A stretch of 64,000 nt of DNA, from positions 62,001-126,000 of the forward strand of contig CAJMSD010000006.1 in NCBI GenBank assembly GCA_905215965.1, given 5' to 3'. This stretch comes from an uncultured bacterium. GTDB taxonomy: Bacteria > Bacillota > Clostridia > Oscillospirales > Ruminococcaceae. The position numbers and the translations under genes are program-made. Below are positions 56,967 through 64,000 of the stretch, one piece after another. Numbering within the stretch: the first letter of the stretch is position 1; each line of letters opens with the position of its first letter. The notes under the pieces were generated by a model. It saw only the letters and a list, made by a program, of their open reading frames with translations, did not search any database and was not told the origin of the DNA.

Positions 56967-59258
56967 ATGTTTCCAAGCTCATTAAATATTTTTTTCGCTT
57001 TTTTCCGCATTTTCTATATTTTGTATTCTGCTTGTCAAATCACAAAATTCAAAATAACAGCGGTCATATTATCGGCTTGCTTTCTTCTGAATGCGGCAAG
57101 CTGCAATAATAAGGCGAAAGAAAAAACGACTGTAAGCAAGGGACGATATGTTGAAGAGGAAATAAATTTCTACAACTATAGCGGAGATGTGGGAGAGCTT
57201 TATTTACTGGACGGAAAGATCTCCTTCCTTGACAAACATGCAAACAAAATATACACGCTCAACGATGGAAAAACCATGTTTAACGCTTCACCAATTTCTT
57301 CTGACGATATGCTTGGTGAAAAAACGCTAATCATGGGTTCGACTGTGTCTCCCGACGGTACGATATTTTTGCGATATTCAGTGTTCGAAGAAGATGGGGT
57401 GACGTATGGCAAAGAGATGTGCTATGCGCTGATCTCAAAGGACGGTCAGTTTCAGGAAATCACTTTTGATAATACTGATGATAATACTGACCGTTTGACA
57501 AGCTTTGTTTATGGGAATGACGGTGTTCTGTACGGCGTCGGATATGATGAAATTCTATATGAACTCAATATCAGTTCAAAAAAATTTGTAAAGCTTTGCG
57601 ATTTCGGATCCGGCAACATGGAATACAAGCTGGATCGTGCAGGAGATCACATTATTGCAGCGGCTCCGGGAGAAATATTGTTCTATGACTGCAAAAACAG
57701 AACAGCAGTAGATACTCCGCAGGCTATTGCGGATTTCTGGGACAGTAACATAGCTGCCAACTCTGCCTTTGATTTCTGCGATGGCGAGGAAAATTCATTT
57801 TATATCGCCTGTGAAAGCGGTTTATTCCGCTACGTTATGGACGGCGCTCTGGTGGAACAGCTTATTGACGAATATTCCTGCCGTCTGGGAGATCCCTCCT
57901 ATTCAGTAAAATCCGTGATCTGTGACGGTGATTCTTTTATTATTTCTTGTGATGAAGGAAGATTTTTCCGCTATTATTACGATCCCGAGGCAATAAACGA
58001 GATAACCTCGACGCTTAAAATCTACAGCCTTGAAAAAAGCGATACTCTTTCTCAGATAATCAGCCAATACAAAATAAAATATCCCACTGTTCGTGTTGAG
58101 CATGAGATCGGGATGCACTCGGGCATGACCTATGAGGATGCGGTGAAAAATCTTACAACGTCGATTTTATCGGGTAATACTCCGGATATTATCATGCTCG
58201 ACGGCTTGGATATTGATAATTTAGAGGAAAATAATATGCTCCTCGATCTTTCAAAATGCGAAGATAAATGGAATCCTAACAACACTCTGCTGGACGATAT
58301 TGCAAAGTGGAATGATGAAAACGGTCTTTACAGTGTAGCGTGCCGATTCCGAATCCCGGCTGTAGGAGCTAAATCCGATGAATTGGAAACAATAAAGAGC
58401 TTGAAAGATTTTGCTGATAAGGTTGAAGAATACCGTAAAAAATACAACGATCCTTATCCGATAACATATTTTGAAAGCCCTGAATCCACTATAAAATGCG
58501 GACTTCTTTATGAGGGCAGTGAGATAATCAGTAACGGACGCGTTGACAAGGATAAGCTTGAGGGGATGTTTGACAGTTGTTCGCGTATATGGAAAAATTG
58601 TCAGCATGAAGATGAAAAGATTGCTTGCAGTATGTCCAGCCAGTCTGACGTAGAGGATGAGTATATATTTGCAACAAGATTAACAAGTGTATTGACTGAT
58701 GAGCATACTTTAGCTATAGGAACAATAAACACCTTTGAGATGGATCTTAATTTGGCAACTTCTATTGATACAACGAGCGTTCCCTGCGATACAGAGGTGA
58801 AATACGGCATAAGAGATAATGACAGGACATTTATTCCGAGCTGCAATCTGGGTATTGTTGAGTCAGGTCATAACAATGATGACGCCGTAAATTTCATTGC
58901 GGAAGCTTTTGATGCAGAAAATCAGAAGATACACCATAACGACGGTTTCCCTGTAAATACAGATACGCTTAAATGGTTCTATAATAAAAATAAAAACTCG
59001 GACAATAATTTTTACGCCTTTGGTTCTACATCTTTCGATAAAACAAACAATATAGATATGAGCGTGGAATGGATGACGGATAAAGAAGTCGAGGAATTTG
59101 AATCATATATCCGTAATCTTAATACCCCGGTAATTATGGACACAGTAACAAAAAATATTATTATTGACGTAGGTGCGAAATGTATATCCGGAAGTATGTC
59201 GCCGTCAGAAGCGGCTGATGAAGTTATCCGCCAGCTTGAATTGAAGATGAAAGAGTAA
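56967..59258 (+). CDS. large solute-binding lipoprotein
   Basis: Up to 763 residues. The lipobox LLNAASC ends a hydrophobic segment near residue 46. Residues 60-350 form repeated strands with Gly/Tyr/Asp turns like a beta-propeller. From about 355 (LKIYSLEKSDTLSQIISQYK) to the end it looks like an extracellular solute-binding protein of type 1 (IIMLDGLDIDNLEENNMLLD, FPVNTDTLKWF). This fusion is unusual. The start is doubtful: ATG 56967 has no ribosome site and gives a long N-region. Permease genes follow at 4 nt. Confidence 0.82.
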   Translation: MFPSSLNIFFAFFRIFYILYSACQITKFKITAVILSACFLLNAASCNNKAKEKTTVSKGRYVEEEINFYNYSGDVGELYLLDGKISFLDKHANKIYTLNDGKTMFNASPISSDDMLGEKTLIMGSTVSPDGTIFLRYSVFEEDGVTYGKEMCYALISKDGQFQEITFDNTDDNTDRLTSFVYGNDGVLYGVGYDEILYELNISSKKFVKLCDFGSGNMEYKLDRAGDHIIAAAPGEILFYDCKNRTAVDTPQAIADFWDSNIAANSAFDFCDGEENSFYIACESGLFRYVMDGALVEQLIDEYSCRLGDPSYSVKSVICDGDSFIISCDEGRFFRYYYDPEAINEITSTLKIYSLEKSDTLSQIISQYKIKYPTVRVEHEIGMHSGMTYEDAVKNLTTSILSGNTPDIIMLDGLDIDNLEENNMLLDLSKCEDKWNPNNTLLDDIAKWNDENGLYSVACRFRIPAVGAKSDELETIKSLKDFADKVEEYRKKYNDPYPITYFESPESTIKCGLLYEGSEIISNGRVDKDKLEGMFDSCSRIWKNCQHEDEKIACSMSSQSDVEDEYIFATRLTSVLTDEHTLAIGTINTFEMDLNLATSIDTTSVPCDTEVKYGIRDNDRTFIPSCNLGIVESGHNNDDAVNFIAEAFDAENQKIHHNDGFPVNTDTLKWFYNKNKNSDNNFYAFGSTSFDKTNNIDMSVEWMTDKEVEEFESYIRNLNTPVIMDTVTKNIIIDVGAKCISGSMSPSEAADEVIRQLELKMKE

Positions 59259-59262
59259 TATC

Positions 59263-60111
59263 ATGAAAATAACAAAAAATAATCTGCGGTTTCTGCCTTT
59301 TTTGCTGCCAAGTATTATTGGAGTATTCCTGTTTATTCTGCTGCCGTTTGCCGATTCTGTAAGGCGTTCATTCTGCACGGCAGTAAAAGGCGACTACATC
59401 GGTCTTAAAAATTATGAGACGATCTTTCACAACGAAGCCTTTGCCCTTGCGGTAAAAAATACCCTGCGGTTCACGGCAGTCTGTCTGCCTGTTTTGATTA
59501 TCTCCTCATTTTTTATTGCCTATTTTTTATGCAGGCTGAAATATATTCGTCTGATAAAATCGGCTCTGCTTTTTCCTCTTGCAGTACCGACTGCCACGCT
59601 TGTTTTCATATGGCAGGTATTGTTCGGCGACAGCGGATGTATCAACGGAATATTGCAGGATATGGGCAGCGAGGGCATTTCCTTTCTCCATAGCGGAGCA
59701 TCCTTCTATGTGCTTGTCGGAAGCTATGTCTGGAAGAATTTAGGCTATACCGTACTGCTGTGGGTCACGGGAATGATGAGCATTTCCACGTCGCTGACGG
59801 AGGCGGCAAGAGTGGACGGCGCAAACGAGCGGCAATGCTTATTCAAAATTATTTTGCCAAATCTGAAGCCGACTCTTTATACGATCACTATACTGTCATT
59901 TCTCAATTCGTTTAAGGTTTTCAGGGAAGCCTATCTTGTAGCAGGATCGTACCCTCATGAAAGCATATACCTTTTGCAGCACCTTTTCAATAATTGGTTT
60001 GTCAACATGGAGCTTGACAAGATCGCAGCAGCGGCGGTATGTGTTTTTGCGGTGATATTCCTCGGGATAATCCTCTTGCAGCGTCTCTGGGACAGGGAGA
60101 AAAGCCTATGA
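59263..60111 (+). CDS. ABC sugar permease, MalF/UgpA-like
   Basis: 282 residues, six membrane helices. The family EAA loop is visible as SLTEAARVDGANERQCLFKI then LPNLKPTLYTI, the contact site for the ATPase. The N-terminus, LLPSIIGVFLFILLPFADSV, is typical of CUT1 permeases of the MalF/UgpA branch. Short ribosome site. It overlaps the next permease by 4 nt. Confidence 0.9.
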   Translation: MKITKNNLRFLPFLLPSIIGVFLFILLPFADSVRRSFCTAVKGDYIGLKNYETIFHNEAFALAVKNTLRFTAVCLPVLIISSFFIAYFLCRLKYIRLIKSALLFPLAVPTATLVFIWQVLFGDSGCINGILQDMGSEGISFLHSGASFYVLVGSYVWKNLGYTVLLWVTGMMSISTSLTEAARVDGANERQCLFKIILPNLKPTLYTITILSFLNSFKVFREAYLVAGSYPHESIYLLQHLFNNWFVNMELDKIAAAAVCVFAVIFLGIILLQRLWDREKSL

Positions 60112-60956
60112 AACTGATAAAAAACGGTATAATTTACATACTTCTGGGAGCGCTGTGCATTGCCGTTCTGTACCCTGTTGTGCTGATACCCATATTGTCA
60201 ATACAGGACTCGGACGAGCTGATAAAAACTACTTCTCCGCTGCTTGTAAGCTCTGATAAATTTGTGCAGATCGACTATCTGCCTCAATATCCCACACTTG
60301 AATATTTCAAAAGGCTGCTGCTGTTTACACCCGAATTTTATACGGTATTCCGCAATTCCATTTTAACTGTAGGAGCAATATTACTGTTTCAGATACTTGT
60401 TGCAGTGCCCTCTGCATGGGCGTTTGCACAGTTCCGATTCAAGGGAAAGCGATTGCTTTTTAACCTGTACGTGATATTCATGTTGATGCCGTTTCAGGTA
60501 ACAATGCTGTCTCAGTATCTTGTACTGGATAATTTGTCCCTGATGAATACGCGCTGGGCGATCATTCTTCCCGCGATATTTTCCACGTTTCCTGTATTCC
60601 TTATATACCGCGGATTTTCCGATATACCAAAGGATGTTCTCGACAGCGCAAGGATAGACGGTGCAAATGAATGGAACGTGCTGCGCTATATCGGTCTGCC
60701 TCTTGGAAAGTCAGGAGTTTTAGCCTGTATTGTGCTGTGCTTTCTCGATTACTGGAATATGGTTGAGCAGCCTCTTGCCTTTATCAAGGACAAAACGCTG
60801 TTTCCGCTGTCGCTGTATCTGCCGATGCTTGATCTGAGCAATGCGGATATGATCCTTGTAGCCTCGGTAATTACGCTGATACCTGCGGTTTTTGTATTTG
60901 TCATCGGTCAGGATCATTTGGAGCAGGGAATTATTGCGGCGGCATTGAAGGAGTGA
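60108..60956 (+). CDS. ABC sugar permease, MalG/UgpE-like
   Basis: 282 residues, six membrane helices. EAA loop DVLDSARIDGANEWNVLRYI; MalG-type N-terminal helix GIIYILLGALCIAVLYPVVL and CUT1-specific YRGFSDIPKD. I start at ATG 60108, which overlaps the previous stop (ATGA) and has GGGAG upstream. The preceding gene is the MalF-like partner. No ATPase gene is in this cluster. Confidence 0.9.
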   Translation: MKLIKNGIIYILLGALCIAVLYPVVLIPILSIQDSDELIKTTSPLLVSSDKFVQIDYLPQYPTLEYFKRLLLFTPEFYTVFRNSILTVGAILLFQILVAVPSAWAFAQFRFKGKRLLFNLYVIFMLMPFQVTMLSQYLVLDNLSLMNTRWAIILPAIFSTFPVFLIYRGFSDIPKDVLDSARIDGANEWNVLRYIGLPLGKSGVLACIVLCFLDYWNMVEQPLAFIKDKTLFPLSLYLPMLDLSNADMILVASVITLIPAVFVFVIGQDHLEQGIIAAALKE

Positions 60957-60960
60957 GATT

Positions 60961-62013
60961 ATGAAAGAAAAAATTACATACAAAAGCAAGGCGATGAAGC
61001 TGTTTCTGCTGTTTTTAGCGGCAATGGGGATCATGTCTCTTGTATCGCGGGGAATTTATGCAAGCCGCATCCCAAAGGTCAGCACCGTATCAATGGTGAA
61101 CCGGGCGCTGAGCTTTAAAGTTGAATGCTCGGGAACATTGAAAACCTCAAAGGAACTGCCGGTATTCGCGCTTCCTGAGCTAAGGGTCAACGAAATATGC
61201 GTAAGGCAGGGCGATAAGGTCGAGGCAGGAGAAGCGCTTATTCGTTTTGACAGCGAATATCTTGAGGGCTGCATCAAAAGGCTTGAAAATGAGCTTGAAT
61301 CAGACAGGCTGACCCGTCTTGACTACAGCAACGCGCAGGCATGGAACAGCATAAAAATATTGGATATTTCTATGGATGCAAAAAAAGAAAAACTTGAAAA
61401 ATATAAGGTACTGCTTGAAAACAAAGCGGAATTGACGAGCAATACTAACGGTGTTATCACGGATGTACGCGTCGGTTCGGGAGATATTACAGGCGAGACC
61501 GCTGTTCTGCTGATTGCAGATGCGTCGGCGGATCTGCATTTTTCTGCCGACATTTCAAAGGAAGATACGGAACGTATCTCAGTCGGTGATCTTGTGACCC
61601 TTAAATTCAGGAACGGAAAGGTCAACATGAATAATTGCGAGATCTCCGCGATCAATGCGGTGGATAATGAAGATATTTTTCGACTTGAAATCAACATGGA
61701 GCCATCCGAGCTGACGATCGGAGAGATAGGAACAATGGCTATCACGGTTCTTTCTGAGCAAAAGTATGACTGCATTCCAATTGAGGCTGTACATACTAAT
61801 AATGACAGTGTGAAATCATACGTCTATGTGCTTGAAGAAAGCGAGGGATTCCTCGGGACAGAGTATCATGTTGTGAAAAAAGATATCGATATCTTGGATA
61901 AAAATGAAAGTTATGCGGCTGCCGAAAATTCGGGCATAAGCCGCAACGATAAAATCGTAAGCTTTTCAAACAAGGATATCTTTGATGGTGATATTGTAAG
62001 GATAAATTTCTGA
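60961..62013 (+). CDS. HlyD/RND-type membrane-fusion adaptor
   Basis: 350 residues. One N-terminal membrane helix (13-32), then a biotinyl-lipoyl-like domain (ELRVNEICVRQGDKVEAGEA), a coiled-coil hairpin of about 70 residues (CIKRLENELESDRLTRLDYS on), a second lipoyl half (GVITDVRVGSGDITG), beta-barrel and a C-terminal domain. Such adaptors link inner-membrane pumps to the envelope and in Gram-positives accompany MacB-type exporters. Here it follows two importer permeases by 4 nt, which is an odd partner. Confidence 0.82.
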   Translation: MKEKITYKSKAMKLFLLFLAAMGIMSLVSRGIYASRIPKVSTVSMVNRALSFKVECSGTLKTSKELPVFALPELRVNEICVRQGDKVEAGEALIRFDSEYLEGCIKRLENELESDRLTRLDYSNAQAWNSIKILDISMDAKKEKLEKYKVLLENKAELTSNTNGVITDVRVGSGDITGETAVLLIADASADLHFSADISKEDTERISVGDLVTLKFRNGKVNMNNCEISAINAVDNEDIFRLEINMEPSELTIGEIGTMAITVLSEQKYDCIPIEAVHTNNDSVKSYVYVLEESEGFLGTEYHVVKKDIDILDKNESYAAAENSGISRNDKIVSFSNKDIFDGDIVRINF

Positions 62014-62023
62014 TTATAAAAAA

Positions 62024-62046
62024 GGAACTGTGGATTCCACAGTTCC
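62024..62046. terminator. hairpin after adaptor gene
   Basis: Perfect 10-bp stem GGAACTGTGG (62024-62033), 3-nt loop, CCACAGTTCC (62037-62046). On the minus strand it is followed by a run of six T. On the plus strand the T-run is absent, so termination here is weak. Confidence 0.6.
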
Positions 62047-62207
62047 AGCCTGTCAGAAAAGTCACAAATTGGGAAGTGTTGTAACGTCTTTTAGTCAAAT
62101 TATATAATTACAAAAATAGTATGTGCGCCTTGCATAGTGTCATATCCCTTGACAGTTGAAAGACTCTGTGCAATCAAATGAATTTTAAATGAATTTTCTG
62201 AAAAGAC

Positions 62208-62300
62208 TTGACAAATCCCTTAAGGTGTCATATGATATTAGCTGGAGAGGTATATCATGCCCACAGAGATCAATGGATCTTTGTGGGCTTTTTTGTTTTG
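62208..62300 (+). ncRNA. promoter-attenuator unit with leader peptide
   Basis: TTGACA (62208-62213), 17 nt, TATGAT (62231-62236). The RNA starts at about 62243 and reaches a 13-bp hairpin (62259-62288; GCCCACAGAGATC against GATCTTTGTGGGC) followed by TTTTTTG. A ribosome site GGAGAGG (62244-62250) precedes ATG 62257 and a 22-codon ORF (MPTEINGSLWAFLFCRNHAI KK) that crosses the hairpin and ends at TGA 62323-62325. The layout suggests attenuation of the downstream ATPase. Gap 62047-62207 shows nothing else. Confidence 0.6.
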
Positions 62301-62414
62301 CAGGAATCATGCAATAAAGAAGTGATAAAAAATATTTCATCACTGCGCCGCACTATTATCTTGAGTACGCCGCACAAGTGAAATACAATAAAATTCAGAA
62401 AGGGGATTGATAAG

Positions 62415-63464
62415 ATGAAAAAATTAGAAACTAAATCTTGCGAAGAAATTATGACAACTGTGTACAAGCCGATTGAATTTGTTGTTGACGGTTTGATTGC
62501 AAAGGGATTGTATATCCTTGCAGGAGCGCCGAAGGTCGGCAAATCGTGGCTGTCGCTTGATGTCTGTTTGAGTATAGCAAAAGGAGAAAAGGTACTTGAT
62601 CATGAAACGAAATGCGGAACGGCTTTGTACCTGTGTCTCGAGGACAGCTTCGAGCGAATACAGAAACGGTTGTATGAGTTGACAGACGAGCCGACTGAAA
62701 ATCTGTACTTTGCTATCATGGCTGATACGATAGGCAGCGGTCTTGAAAATCAGATTGAGAAATTCAAAGCAGAGCATTCTGATTTGAAAATCGTTGTGAT
62801 CGATACCCTGCAAATGATTCGTGAATCAACTGAAAATAGTTATGGCTCGGACTACAAAGAGCTGTCTGTTCTGAAAGTTCTTGCGGACAAGCTGGAAATT
62901 GCAATCGTACTTGTGCATCACACACGAAAGTGTGCCGATAGCGATCCGTTTAATATGATTTCGGGTTCGACAGGATTAAGCGGTTGTGTTGATGGAAGTA
63001 TGGTTCTTGTAGAAACCAAACGGGGCAGTCGAAAAGCAAAGCTGCACTGTGTCGGACGTGACATTGAAAATGCTGAAATCAATTTGCTGTTCGACAGCAA
63101 GTTGAAAAAATGGAACGTCACTGACGAACCGACTGCTCCAAAAAACAAGGACAACATTTTTCTCTCTGCTGTTTACCTGTTCATAAAAGTGAGGAGTCAT
63201 TTCGAGGGTACGGCTACAGAATTAGTTGAGCAATTGAAATCAGTTACTGATGAAGAGTTCTTCGCAAACCGAGTAACCCGTGACCTTGTTCAGAACGGTT
63301 ACGAAATGAGTAAATATGGAATTGATTTTAAACATAAGCGTACTCATTCGGGTAGAATAATATGTCTTGATTATCGTGCGGAGCGTGACGGTAGTGACGG
63401 TAAAAACGGCAGCGGAGTTACTGTCACAAAACAGCTTGTGGAAGTGTCACAAACGTCTATATAG
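62415..63464 (+). CDS. RepA-like AAA ATPase of mobile element
   Basis: 349 residues. The N-terminal AAA_25/RepA helicase-like fold: GLYILAGAPKVGKSWLSLDV (Walker A), ALYLCLEDSFERIQKRLYEL, LKIVVIDTLQMIRE (Walker B), VLVHHTRK and SGSTGLSGCVDGSMVL. The C-terminal about 120 residues form a winged-helix-like part. Such proteins are found on plasmids and integrative elements next to replication and mobilisation genes. GGGGAT lies about 8 nt before the ATG. The rest of the element is lost or lies beyond the IS. Confidence 0.85.
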   Translation: MKKLETKSCEEIMTTVYKPIEFVVDGLIAKGLYILAGAPKVGKSWLSLDVCLSIAKGEKVLDHETKCGTALYLCLEDSFERIQKRLYELTDEPTENLYFAIMADTIGSGLENQIEKFKAEHSDLKIVVIDTLQMIRESTENSYGSDYKELSVLKVLADKLEIAIVLVHHTRKCADSDPFNMISGSTGLSGCVDGSMVLVETKRGSRKAKLHCVGRDIENAEINLLFDSKLKKWNVTDEPTAPKNKDNIFLSAVYLFIKVRSHFEGTATELVEQLKSVTDEEFFANRVTRDLVQNGYEMSKYGIDFKHKRTHSGRIICLDYRAERDGSDGKNGSGVTVTKQLVEVSQTSI

Positions 63465-63854
63465 CGTTGAATGCAGGGCGTGTCAGTAGAAATCAGGAAT
63501 CATTTTTTGCTGTCACGGTTCGATGTTACCGTCACGCATAAATCAGGGCGAATACCGCCCGAATTTGCCCTCAGATTTTAAGTCGGGAAAGTATCAGAAG
63601 AGGACACAAAAACGGCACACAGGGCAACGTGGAGCGTTTGTGAGCAAATCAATAAAATCTGAGAAATGTTGATGAAAAGAAACTACCTGACATATTGCAC
63701 AAACTCAGATTTTCAAGCAGTTCAGAAACTCCGATTAGTGTATTGCAGACCGGCTATCAAATGTCAAGGGGTAAAATGAAATTTTTTATAGTAAAAATGG
63801 TATGCTGACGCTGACCTTGTCGGGAACAAGGTCGAATAAAAATAGCGTCTATAG
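63465..63854. other. gene-free spacer before IS110 end
   Basis: No ORF with a ribosome site. It contains a perfect stem GACCTTGT/ACAAGGTC (63813-63833). Toward the IS it has AT-rich sequence (63780-63800). The IS110-type element end probably lies near 63770; its exact edge cannot be set without another copy. Confidence 0.45.
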
Positions 63855-64000
63855 TTACGCAACAATAGGAGTATATGATTTGTTGTCTCTTAGAACAGCA
63901 AAGATAACAGACACTATCTTTCTGGTGCAATGTCCTATGATATTCATATATCGTTTCCCTTCGGCGGCTTTCTTCTCATAGTAAGCTCTGAACATTGGAT
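63855..64000 (-). CDS. IS110-family transposase, C-terminal end
   Basis: The reverse strand reads PMFRAYYEKKAAEGKRYMNI, then IGHCTRKIVSVIFAVLRDNK and a SYTPIVA end, stopping at 63855. This is the characteristic end of IS110-family transposases (FxxYYxKKxxEGKxxxxAxxxxARKLxxIIxxxLRxNxxY). These DEDD recombinases are guided by an RNA from the element's non-coding end. Only about 48 residues are in the window. Confidence 0.82.
   Translation of the reverse strand, partial: PMFRAYYEKKAAEGKRYMNIIGHCTRKIVSVIFAVLRDNKSYTPIVA

Overview
The window covers the replication-origin region of a low-GC Gram-positive chromosome, plus accessory DNA to its right. The organism is probably a Ruminococcus-like member of the Oscillospiraceae (Clostridia). 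The evidence is the Firmicutes-type origin order (mnmG-mnmE-jag-yidC-yidD-rnpA-rpmH | dnaA-dnaN-yaaA-recF-remB-gyrB-gyrA), a spore germination protease (gpr), a secreted leucine-rich-repeat protein ending in a dockerin, an NfnAB-type electron-bifurcating transhydrogenase, and AT-rich intergenic DNA with strong AGGAGG ribosome sites. The genus is an inference from gene content; no database search was possible.

Layout. 1-4901 (minus strand): tRNA modification, membrane-protein insertion and RNase P/L34 genes pointing away from the origin. 4902-7299: a bipartite oriC, with DnaA-box clusters on both sides of dnaA that share a 20-nt repeat and each contain a palindrome. 7300-16715: replication, recombination and gyrase genes with three small uncharacterised membrane genes. 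16.8-24 kb: aspartate kinase, a flippase, a phosphatidyltransferase and polyphosphate kinase. 24.2-29.4 kb: an apparent operon of alpha/beta hydrolase, membrane-anchored MurF, Ddl, acetyltransferase and LysR regulator, for peptidoglycan D-Ala-D-Ala. 29.7-33.3 kb: nfnAB and a VanY-like carboxypeptidase. 33.8-43.1 kb: a zinc-ribbon protein with long tandem repeats, mscL, a SecD-head-like protein, gpr, rpsT, nrdR, rsuA and a sugar-importer ATPase (msmX/ugpC type). 43.2-46.3 kb: an unexpected second DnaA-box cluster far from oriC, a lipoprotein, a regulator, the dockerin protein and tRNA-Thr(CGT).

Accessory region. 46.3-56.6 kb, immediately 3' of tRNA-Thr, is a decayed temperate phage of the A118/PBSX-terminase type. 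It keeps lysin, holin, portal, terminase, a head protein carrying a probable toxin domain with a candidate immunity gene behind it, early genes and a LexA-like repressor with operator. Capsid and tail genes are missing. A deletion scar at about 48750 fuses a probable Acb2/Tad1-like anti-defence gene to the end of a tail gene. 57-62 kb is a four-gene operon: a large solute-binding lipoprotein, two MalFG-type permeases and a HlyD-like adaptor, with no ATPase of its own. 62.2-64 kb holds a RepA-like ATPase preceded by a promoter/attenuator, then the end of an IS110-family transposase running off the window.

Items most worth following up: the MuF-type head-protein toxin/immunity pair (49113-50570), the deletion scar at 48750, the DnaA-box cluster at 43207-43398, the ATPase-less importer with an adaptor protein, and the two short promoter-hairpin transcription units at 47510 and 62208.
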